DNA of 6,223 nt from the NCBI GenBank assembly GCA_903970315.1, contig CAJCIJ010000119.1, forward strand, positions 1 to 6,223. The letters are read 5' to 3'. Position numbers and translations under genes: made by a program. Within the stretch, counting starts at the first letter, position 1, and every line of letters begins with the position of its first letter. Under the pieces are notes generated by a model. It was not told the origin of the DNA. It searched no databases and was given only the letters and a program-made list of their open reading frames with translations. This DNA comes from Actinomycetota bacterium (GTDB taxonomy: Bacteria > Actinomycetota > Thermoleophilia > Solirubrobacterales > Solirubrobacteraceae). This document shows positions 1 to 5,677 of this stretch, piece by piece.

Positions 1-945
1 GCGGAATGCGGAGGCGTCGAGAGCGTAGGCACCTCGCACAGATACGCCGGCTCGCTACCTCCACTGGCGATCGGGGATTCGACGATGATTCTCTCCTTGC
101 CGGCGCTGTCGCACGACGGGTTCGCGGCCAATGCCCACGGCTGCAGGCAATACCCCGAGGCGCTGGAACTGCTTAACACACTGCGGCTGGCACACCACCT
201 CCCACACCTTGTCGTAATCGCTCTGGGCGCCAATGGAGAGATCGAACCCACTGACGTTCAACAGGCGCTCAGCACGCTTGGCCGTGGCCGGCTGCTCGTG
301 CTGCTCACGCCCCGACAGCTGGGCGGTTCGTCTGGGGCAAACGCTCAGCTTGTGCGCGAAGCGGCAAGAAGGAATCCAGAACGCGTGCTCGTGCTCGACT
401 GGGTGGCCTATGGTGCGGGGCACCCTGGTTGGTTCCAGCCCGATGGCCTTCACCTCACCCTGCGTGGGGCTGCAGCGTTTGCCTCCCTTGTTGATGAGGT
501 CGCGCCGCTGGCCAGCCCACCGAGCCCGCTACGCGAACTGCAATGCGGCGCCACTTCTTCTGCCTTGCACGGAACCCTTTCCGGGGTCTCGACAACGCTC
601 CGGAGCAACCCCATCGCGTTGCAAGCACCGTTGGGAGAGGTACAGCTGACCCTTGCAAACGCCAACGCGTTCGCGGTGCGCGGGGTCGCTAGCCTGCATC
701 TCGCGGGCGCCCTGCGAGTGACGGTCGCGACCGCATGCGTCACGCTTCCCGCCGAGGGCAGCGCGACATTCACCCTGCATCTTGAGTCACAGGCTCGCGA
801 GGATGTCGAATTTCTCGGCCGCTACCCGGTGAGTCTGGGGTTCCATCTCGAAGGACCGGAACGCCAGACTGCGACGCTGGAGTCGACGCACATGCTTGTC
901 GCTGGCAACCATCGGCCCGCTGAGGCCGTCGTCGCCGGGCGGTGA
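1..945 (+). CDS. SGNH/GDSL-type hydrolase domain protein, 5'-truncated by window edge
   Basis: The reading frame is open from base 1 to a TGA at 943-945, giving 314 visible residues. An ATG at 85 exists, but starting there would remove the catalytic block, so the real start lies upstream. SGNH blocks seen: IGDST at 70-84 (nucleophile Ser at residue 27), LGANGE with block III Asn at residue 78 (232-234), and PDGLH with Asp 148 and His 151 (442-453). The SGNH fold ends near residue 175. About 110 further residues alternate hydrophobic and polar positions, suggesting a beta-sandwich appendage, without a membrane helix. Family knowledge: such domains are esterases or acyltransferases, and in Actinobacteria often follow an acyltransferase-3 membrane domain that O-acylates envelope glycans. 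Whether that domain is present here cannot be seen. The substrate is unknown. The SGNH call is firm; the envelope role is inference. Confidence 0.85.
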   Translation, partial: AECGGVESVGTSHRYAGSLPPLAIGDSTMILSLPALSHDGFAANAHGCRQYPEALELLNTLRLAHHLPHLVVIALGANGEIEPTDVQQALSTLGRGRLLVLLTPRQLGGSSGANAQLVREAARRNPERVLVLDWVAYGAGHPGWFQPDGLHLTLRGAAAFASLVDEVAPLASPPSPLRELQCGATSSALHGTLSGVSTTLRSNPIALQAPLGEVQLTLANANAFAVRGVASLHLAGALRVTVATACVTLPAEGSATFTLHLESQAREDVEFLGRYPVSLGFHLEGPERQTATLESTHMLVAGNHRPAEAVVAGR

Positions 946-1038
946 CGACCCTTCAGGAGGCTTGGCGAAACTCAAGCGCCGCAAGCCCAAAGGGGTCGCT
1001 CACGGTGCGTATTCCGTCACCCGATGAACACGCGTCTA

Positions 1039-1224
1039 TTTGCACGTTGCGTTGACTTCACTGATTCTCCAGCCTTCGCTGAGTTTGGCGAATCTGAAGT
1101 TCACATAACCACTGCCACCCGGCGCGATCTGGTAGTGGGCATGGACGGCCCCCGCATGTTGGACGCCGCGGGACTTCAACGGACCGTTTACGTGGGCGAT
1201 CGCGAGACGATGCGGGCGCCATCT
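1039..1224 (-). pseudogene. Possible remnant of a small protein gene (C-terminal fragment)
   Basis: The minus strand has 62 sense codons bounded by TAG at 1225-1227 and TAG at 1036-1038. There is no ATG, and no convincing alternative start. The C-terminal half looks protein-like: HYQIAPGGSGYVNFRFAKL followed by SEGWRISEVNATC, an alternation typical of the last strands of a small alpha+beta (NTF2-like or lipoprotein) fold. I cannot name a family. It lies in the same frame as, and downstream of, the serine hydrolase that stops at 1273, separated by two stop codons. It may be the tail of a gene whose 5' part was deleted. The overlapping plus-strand frame (1024-1236) looks less protein-like. It could still be chance. 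Confidence 0.35.
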
Positions 1225-1245
1225 CTACAGAAATGACACCTGCGA

Positions 1246-1263
1246 CGGCTGGCACGGCAGCCG
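1246..1263 (-). terminator. Small hairpin after the serine hydrolase stop
   Basis: CGGCTG at 1246-1251 pairs with CAGCCG at 1258-1263 around a 6-base loop, starting 9 bases past the stop codon at 1273-1275 of the minus-strand hydrolase. On the minus strand it is followed by a mixed sequence ending in ATTTCT, not a clean T-run. It could be a weak terminator. A 6-bp stem in GC-rich DNA can also arise by chance. Confidence 0.3.
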
Positions 1264-1272
1264 CCGAGGCCC

Positions 1273-2331
1273 TCACTCTGTGGCTGCGCAGCCGGCGCCG
1301 CTACGTGGTGTCAGCCGGAGTTCGCGGCGCAGCCAAGTGCCAGCCCGGCCCAGCATTTCAACGCCGGTCGAAAATGATCCAGAGTTCGGAAATGCAACCA
1401 CGGAGACGGCTACTGCCCGCGATGATCCGGGATCGATGATCGCCGACTGCCGAACTAGGTACGCACCCGACGGGCTCGGGCCCCAACCACCCTTGAATGC
1501 GATCGATCTGAAACCTGCGGAACCCAGCCCCCAACTCTCGCTGGACTCTATGTGCTCCATCAGGTTGAGCACGTAACTGGTCTCGCCGGAGGGAATCAGG
1601 CAACCAACAGCCAGCGCGCGGAAGAACTTGACGGACTCACTCGGCCGCCACTCGGTCTGGCCGAAGGTCGTCACAGCTCCGGGCGGTGGCGGCGCCACCG
1701 ACACGACCGTTTCCGAGTCGCCGCTCGCGCGGAAAAGACCCTGGATGTAACGACTGGCCCCGACCAGGCCCCCCTTCATCTGCTCGAGGTCAGCGAAGAG
1801 AGCGAGCACCGATTCGTTGTTTGATTCTGTTATCGCTGACCGAGCCAAGGCCAACTGCTGCGCTGTCAACCGGTCTAGGCCGCGTTCGCCGCGTGCCTTC
1901 AACAGCGCGACCAGGACCGGCACCTTGGTCGTGCTCCAGCCGTGCGCGGGTTCGTTTGAACCCAAGACCTCCGTAGAGCCGCTGCCGATCGGCGCAACCG
2001 CAAGCTCCAGACGCCCGGGCAGCTGCGCCGTCAGACGCGCAAATGACGCGTTCGCGCTCGCGGCAAACACCGGACCGGCAAGAGGCGCTTGCGGGGACGC
2101 CGCAGGAACACTCCGAGCGCCGCCGGGGCTAGCAGTGCCACCTGAGGCCCCCGAGGCAGCAGACCGGGCACGAGCGTCTGCCTTACTACGAGCGCTTCCA
2201 ATCACAGTGGTTCTGTTGGACACCGGCAACGCAACCGCGGGAACCCCAGCGGTAGGCACACTCGTGCCGAGCGCCAACATGATTGCGAGCCGCATTCTCG
2301 GCCGAGCGCACCGCAGCGACCCAATTCTCAT
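1273..2331 (-). CDS. Secreted class A beta-lactamase-fold serine hydrolase (intact copy)
   Basis: 352 residues from ATG 2329-2331, the first start in frame after the upstream lipoprotein stop (2400-2402). The open frame runs further back but would overlap that gene. No Shine-Dalgarno is visible. Residues 1-14 are Arg-rich and 15-38 hydrophobic, as in a Sec signal peptide. A low-complexity Ala/Ser/Gly linker follows to about residue 90. The catalytic domain carries STTK (nucleophile Ser 133, Lys 136), ESNNE as the SDN-like motif (about residue 170), and FKGGWG in place of KTG (Lys 280). The omega-loop Glu needed for beta-lactam deacylation is not recognisable; a PPPPGAVTTFGQTEW stretch occupies that region. 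Family knowledge: penicillin-recognising serine enzymes include beta-lactamases, peptidoglycan DD-peptidases and esterases. I infer an extracytoplasmic hydrolase or binding protein, not a proven resistance enzyme. It is about two-thirds identical to the plus-strand copy at 3152-4328. Confidence 0.85.
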   Translation of the reverse strand: MRIGSLRCARPRMRLAIMLALGTSVPTAGVPAVALPVSNRTTVIGSARSKADARARSAASGASGGTASPGGARSVPAASPQAPLAGPVFAASANASFARLTAQLPGRLELAVAPIGSGSTEVLGSNEPAHGWSTTKVPVLVALLKARGERGLDRLTAQQLALARSAITESNNESVLALFADLEQMKGGLVGASRYIQGLFRASGDSETVVSVAPPPPGAVTTFGQTEWRPSESVKFFRALAVGCLIPSGETSYVLNLMEHIESSESWGLGSAGFRSIAFKGGWGPSPSGAYLVRQSAIIDPGSSRAVAVSVVAFPNSGSFSTGVEMLGRAGTWLRRELRLTPRSGAGCAATE

Positions 2332-2399
2332 GGCGCAGGGGCCACGCGAGCGTGAGCTTGTCCGGGTCGTACTGGCGCTGGCCCGCCTGCCCTGACGGC

Positions 2400-3098
2400 T
2401 CACTGCGCGAAGTACACCGCCGCGCCAATCCCCCCGGTGCACGTCACCTCGCCATCGTTGGTGACGCATGTCATTTCGTAGTTTTTGTGTGTGACCGGGC
2501 TGTAGGCTTCGACGGAGTCCGCCTCCCCGCTACCGAAGTATGCGGACTCAACGGCTTCAGCAAAGACGCAGGTCGTGTCCGGGCCGACCGACAGCGAGCC
2601 ACCGCATGAACTCTCATCGGAGCCACCGCCACCAGCTCCCGCCGACTCGCGGGCGATGCCCGGGGTTGCGCCACCGGAAGACGAAGAACTGTGATGCGAC
2701 GGCGATGATCCGGAAGATCCCGAGCTCTGTGACTGCTGCACCACTTCAACACTCGTCGACCCAGGCGTGGCGCCGGGAGCACTCCCGATGACGTCGATAT
2801 TCGTCTTGCCGGCGTGCAGTGTGGCCGTCCCCGTGAAGACACCGTTGCCGACGGGCGCCGGCTGACCCTGCACCAGTACAGTCGCGTTTGCCGGCGTCAC
2901 CGTTCCACGCACGACAACACTGTTGCCGGCTATGACGCTGCCGCTGGCCGGAGACGTAACGACAACCGTTACAACGCCGCTGTCCACGGTCGTCACGGTC
3001 GTAGACGACCCGCACCCCGCCAGCACGACAGCGACCGCGAACATAATCCCGATTGGCCACCGTTGCTGCGCGGATACACGCCTAGACGCCCGTAGCAT
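2400..3098 (-). CDS. Lipoprotein with Ig-like domain, Ser/Gly linker and four-cysteine C-terminal domain
   Basis: 232 residues from ATG 3096-3098; an upstream ATG at 3194 would put 32 unlikely residues before the signal peptide. Residues 1-29 form a lipoprotein signal peptide with lipobox VLAGC (lipidated Cys 29). Residues about 42-120 resemble a glucodextranase-B/bacterial Ig-like domain: VTSPASGSVIAG, then VVVRGTVTPANATVLVQGQ, then a TLHAGKTNIDVIGSAPG strand. Residues 121-164 are a Ser/Gly/His linker. Residues 165-232 form a compact domain with Cys 165, 177, 211 and 220, likely two disulfides, containing VGPDTTCVFAEAV, EAYSPVTHKNYEMTC and GGIGAAVYF. I recall similar tails on secreted proteins of Thermoleophilia, but know no function. 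The serine hydrolase follows 68 bases downstream on the same strand, suggesting co-transcription and a shared envelope role. The lipoprotein call is strong; the partnership is inferred. Confidence 0.85.
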   Translation of the reverse strand: MLRASRRVSAQQRWPIGIMFAVAVVLAGCGSSTTVTTVDSGVVTVVVTSPASGSVIAGNSVVVRGTVTPANATVLVQGQPAPVGNGVFTGTATLHAGKTNIDVIGSAPGATPGSTSVEVVQQSQSSGSSGSSPSHHSSSSSGGATPGIARESAGAGGGGSDESSCGGSLSVGPDTTCVFAEAVESAYFGSGEADSVEAYSPVTHKNYEMTCVTNDGEVTCTGGIGAAVYFAQ

Positions 3099-3151
3099 CG
3101 CGGCCAAAGTACCACAGGCGCACGGGCCGTGCTCAGTTACCGGAGGACGCG
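3099..3151. promoter_or_regulatory. Divergent intergenic region
   Basis: This gap separates the minus-strand lipoprotein start (3098) from the plus-strand hydrolase start at 3152, or extends to 3229 if that gene starts at 3230. Promoters for both directions should lie here by layout. I see no confident -35/-10 pair. TTGGCA at 3188-3193 and TAGCCT at 3214-3219 face the 3230 start, but their 20-base spacing is too long for a good sigma-70-type site. Confidence 0.3.
3142..3146 (+). promoter_or_regulatory. Shine-Dalgarno GGAGG before ATG 3152
   Basis: GGAGG ends 5 bases before the ATG at 3152, the best ribosome-binding site in the window. It favours 3152 over the in-frame ATG at 3230 as start of the plus-strand hydrolase. 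Against it, residues 1-26 from 3152 are unremarkable, whereas 3230 gives a compact MDYSPEYL start before the Arg-rich segment and membrane helix. Confidence 0.45.
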
Positions 3152-4328
3152 ATGGGCGCACCGACCACGCAGATGTGCCCGCCGACGTTGGCAAGGTACG
3201 TGGGAACGTCAGCTAGCCTCTCGGCCACAATGGACTACTCGCCTGAGTATCTCTCCCAGCGACGCAAACCGCGGCCACCCCACCGACGGCGCCGGGCGTT
3301 CGCCTTGGTAGGCCTCGTCTTGGTCCTCTGCATCGCTGGCTTGGGCGCGTTCCTGCTGACCAGCAGCCGGCACCACATAGTGCTCGTGATACGCGCCGCG
3401 GCACCCCGACAGACCTCCGGGTCCACGTCGGCTGGTACCGAATACCAGACCGCCCCGGGGGCGGCGAACCTCAAGACCATACGGTCACGGCTCGCCGCAG
3501 CACAGGGCAAGCACGAAGAAGGCGCTTCCACCACCGCGAACTCCGGCCATGGAGTGTTGGCCGCAAACGCAGCAAGCTCCTTCCAGGCGTTCGCCAGCTC
3601 GCTACCCGGACGTGTCGAGATCGCGGCGATCCCGCTCGGCGTGGGCCCGGCTGAAGTACTCGGCCCAAACGAACCTGCGCACGGCTGGAGTACCACCAAG
3701 GTGCCCGTCCTAGTCTCGCTATTACGCGCCCGAGGGGCAGAAGGTCTGACCAGCCAGGAGCAGCAATTCGCCCAATCGGCGATCACTGAATCCAGCAACG
3801 AAGCCGTGCTAGCACTATTCAGCGATTTAGAGGGCCTTGAGCACGGGTTACAGGGCGCCAGTCGATTCATGGAAGACGTGTTGCGCGCGAGCGGCGACAG
3901 CGAAACCGTCGTCGCGACAGCACCCCCACCGCCCGGTGCTGTCACCACCTTCGGGCAGACCGAGTGGCGTCCGAGCGAGGCCATCAAGTTCTTCCGCGCG
4001 CTTGCGCTCGGTCCTGCTCCCTTCCAACCAGACCAGCTACGTGCTCAACCTGATGGAGAGCATCGAGCCGGGCGAGAGCTGGGGCCTAGGCTCCGCCGGG
4101 TTCAGCTCGGTCGCGTTCAAGGGCGGCTGGGGTCCGGAACCAAGCGGCTACCTAGTGCGCCAGTCCGGAATCATTGACCCGGGCTCCTCCCGAGGCGCTG
4201 TGGTTGCGATCGTCGCGCTTGCACCATCGTTTGCCGCAGGCACTGAAATGCTGACGGAGACGGCGACGTGGCTGAACCGTCACCTCAAGCTGACCGCGCG
4301 TCCGAGCACGGACTGCTCGACTGAATAG
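3152..4328 (+). pseudogene. Membrane-anchored serine hydrolase paralogue, frameshifted
   Basis: Second copy of the class A beta-lactamase-fold hydrolase. Frame one runs from ATG 3152 (or 3230) through codon 287, ending ALALG at 4012. The family sequence resumes in another frame at CTG 4014 (LLPSNQTSYVLNLM) and runs 104 residues to TAG 4326-4328. The intact copy has GGT TGC CTG at this point and this copy GGT C CTG, so two bases are missing. Counting from 3152: an Arg-rich cytoplasmic stretch (36-48), one membrane helix (about 49-70), a Ser/Ala linker, STTK (Ser 180, Lys 183), ESSNE (about 213), and FKGGWG after the break. Unlike the intact copy it has a membrane anchor, not a cleavable-looking signal. 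Without the shift, the product would lack the FKGGWG motif and the C-terminal third. It is probably inactive, unless the indel is a sequencing error or is bypassed by programmed frameshifting, for which I see no slippery site. Confidence 0.8.
4010..4016 (+). other. Frameshift site (apparent 2-base deletion)
   Basis: The plus copy reads GGTCCTG, whereas the minus-strand paralogue reads GGTTGCCTG, encoding Gly-Cys-Leu. Protein similarity to the paralogue switches from the frame of 3152 to the frame of 4014 exactly here, with one residue lost and none duplicated. Confidence 0.8.
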
Positions 4329-4387
4329 GGCACTGCTGATCGGGTTGTGCAGCGACACTGCTTCGTTGTGAGACGGGCCTGCTTACC

Positions 4388-4657
4388 ATGCATGCGCTTG
4401 TGCTCGTCGACCGCGGCTACGACCACGACAAGTACCGCCGCCAATTGCGGGCACGGGGTGTTGAACCTGTGATTGCCCGGCGCAACAGCGGCCACGGCTC
4501 GGGCCTGGGCAAGCAGCGCTGGGTTGTGGAGCGCACGTTCGCGTGGCTACACAACCTCCGGCGGTTGAGGATCCGCTACGAGCGCCACCCAGAGCTGCAC
4601 ATGGCGTTCATGCTGCTGGGGTGTGCAGTGGTCTGCCAGCGCAAGCTCACCGCCTGA
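4388..4657 (+). pseudogene. IS5-family transposase, C-terminal fragment
   Basis: 89 residues from an ATG at 4388 to TGA 4655-4657. The frame is open back to 4340, but recognisable similarity begins at about the ATG. It contains LVDRGYDHDKYRR, with the second catalytic Asp at residue 8, and RWVVERTFAWLHNLRRL, with the catalytic Glu at residue 48: the D/E half of the DDE domain of IS5-family (IS427-like) transposases. The N-terminal DNA-binding region and first catalytic Asp are missing, since only 59 bases separate it from the preceding gene's stop. A complete transposase would be roughly 250-300 residues across one or two frames. No terminal inverted repeats or target duplication are recognisable. 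The stop is 6 bases from the convergent pRiA4b-like gene, so the right end also seems lost. This is an inactive relic; the ATG is probably fortuitous. Confidence 0.85.
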
Positions 4658-4663
4658 CCGCCC

Positions 4664-5141
4664 TCAGGCAAACTCGTCCTCGTCGTCGGAATCAAAGGCC
4701 CGGCGGCCATACTGGTCCGGAATCCAGCCCCATCCCCAGGTTGCAACGGGCTTGGCGGGCACGATGCCGTACTCCTGGACCGGGTCGGCCTTGCTCGGCT
4801 CAATAATGCAGCAGGTGTCGCCAGTTGTCGCCGAGGTCGAAGACGTACTCAAACCGCTCGCCGGGCTTGACCTCTCTTGCCACCTTCAGCTTGGCGTGGT
4901 CGAGCCATTCGACATCCGGGGCGAATGAGTCGTCCGGGTAGCCGATGAGGCGGCCGTCGGCGAGCTCAAACTCATGTAGGTGCGAAAGATCCCAGCGCGC
5001 GAAGGCGGCGTCGATTGCTTGCGCGAACTGCTCAAAGGAGTGAGACGGGCCAACGAGGAACATCCGCCCCGGCGACGGATCACAGACGATCCCGCACCCG
5101 CCCAGCAGGTCCACCCGGATCTGCAGCCATGTCCGCGCCAC
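4664..5141 (-). pseudogene. Plasmid pRiA4b ORF-3-like family protein, frameshifted
   Basis: Frame one starts at GTG 5139-5141 (an in-frame TAG lies five codons upstream) and gives 113 residues: TWLQIRVDLLGG, then FARWDLSHLHEFELADGRL, then the family hallmark FDLGDNWRH, stopping at 4800-4802. The expected C-terminal half continues in another frame from TGC 4808-4810: CIIEPSKADPVQEYGIVP, then TWGWGWIPDQYGRR, to TGA 4664-4666. Removing one base near 4811 joins WRHL to CIIEP and restores a protein of about 158 residues, near the family's usual length. The family is widespread on plasmids and beside insertion sequences; its function is unknown. No Shine-Dalgarno is seen. An alternative is a sequencing error in an intact gene. 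Confidence 0.8.
4809..4814 (-). other. Frameshift site in the pRiA4b-like gene (apparent 1-base insertion)
   Basis: On the minus strand CAC CTG C TGC ATT ATT GAG follows the GDNW motif. Ignoring one C of the CTGCTGC run restores His-Leu-Cys-Ile-Ile-Glu and continuity with the family's C-terminal half. The CTGCTGC repeat is a plausible slippage site for replication or sequencing. Confidence 0.7.
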
Positions 5142-5186
5142 GGGAGAGACAGCCTACGGAGGTATTGAGACAGGTTCTGAAAGGGC

Positions 5187-5218
5187 GGCGATGCGGTGGC
5201 GCAGGTCACCGCATCGCC
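5187..5218 (-). terminator. Perfect 12-bp hairpin, likely terminator of the rmuC operon
   Basis: GGCGATGCGGTG (5187-5198) is the exact reverse complement of CACCGCATCGCC (5207-5218), with an 8-base loop. It lies 26 bases past the stop of the minus-strand membrane protein and upstream of the next minus-strand gene. On the minus strand the stem is followed by GCCCTTTC, a short T-run, so termination in that direction fits best, though the U-tract is weak. Confidence 0.7.
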
Positions 5219-5244
5219 AGCCCCGATTCAGGCGCCGCGGAATG

Positions 5245-5664
5245 TCAGTTGAAAACCGTCTGCGCCAGCTCCACAGCCGCCCCGGCAAAAATCAACGTCG
5301 ACCCGAGCACGACGATGGCCCAGTTGCGGGCGCGGATCAGGTGCGATCGGATATGCACCATCTGCTCGTCGTGTAGCGCCCCGGACACTGTCAGCGCGCG
5401 CCGGGCGGCCCGGTAGCGCGGGTACCACCCCCATGCGGTCGCCAAGAAGCGCAGCAGGCCGAGCGGCGAGTGCAGCGCCATCGACGGCCCCGCGGCGAGC
5501 ACGGTCAGGTACTCCCGCGTCACGGCCGGCGCGTCGTCCTCGATCAGCGCGTCCAGCAGCTCGTGGTATTCGCGCATCTCCATACGCGCCTGCAGTCCCG
5601 GGCCCAGCACGAGCAGAAACGCACCTGCGATCAGGATCGAGCGTCCGACGATCTCAGCGGTCAT
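5245..5664 (-). CDS. Small two-helix membrane protein of unknown function, downstream of rmuC
   Basis: 139 residues from ATG 5662-5664 to TGA 5245-5247. The frame is open further upstream to 5754, but that part overlaps the rmuC tail, so the start 13 bases after the rmuC stop is preferred. A hydrophobic segment spans residues about 7-23 (ILIAGAFLLVLGPG) and another about 114-132 (WAIVVLGSTLIFAGAA). Between them is an amphipathic, charged stretch (MEMREYHELLDALIEDD, then YPRYRAARRAL). This pattern suggests a bitopic hairpin with a soluble loop of about 90 residues. I recognise no domain. The tight spacing implies co-transcription with rmuC, and a strong hairpin closes the unit. A functional link with RmuC is not shown. 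Confidence 0.7.
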   Translation of the reverse strand: MTAEIVGRSILIAGAFLLVLGPGLQARMEMREYHELLDALIEDDAPAVTREYLTVLAAGPSMALHSPLGLLRFLATAWGWYPRYRAARRALTVSGALHDEQMVHIRSHLIRARNWAIVVLGSTLIFAGAAVELAQTVFN

Positions 5665-5677
5665 CGCCCGGCAGGGG

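Noticed and set aside
1024..1236. A 70-codon plus-strand frame starting at ATG 1024.
   Set aside because: No ribosome-binding site and no recognisable motif; the opposite strand reads more like protein over the same bases.
1817..2395. A 192-codon plus-strand frame opposite the intact hydrolase.
   Set aside because: Antisense shadow of a gene with clear catalytic motifs; long open antisense frames are common at this GC content.
2186..2428. An 80-codon minus-strand frame containing YDPDKLTLAWPLRHENW.
   Set aside because: It overlaps the lipoprotein C-terminus and the hydrolase signal peptide in a different frame, and those two genes have clear motifs while this frame becomes Cys/Arg-rich and unstructured.
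3235..3987. A 250-codon minus-strand frame opposite the frameshifted hydrolase.
   Set aside because: Antisense shadow; the plus strand carries the STTK motif and matches the paralogue.
4010..4016. Programmed ribosomal frameshifting in the plus-strand hydrolase.
   Set aside because: No slippery heptamer or adjacent stimulatory structure is apparent, and the paralogue has the missing bases, so mutation or error is simpler.
4368..5051. Direct repeat GTGAGACGGGCC at 4368-4379 and 5040-5051 as possible insertion-sequence boundaries or target-site duplication.
   Set aside because: A shared 12-mer is expected by chance in about 6 kb of GC-rich sequence, and the second copy lies inside conserved coding sequence of the pRiA4b-like gene.
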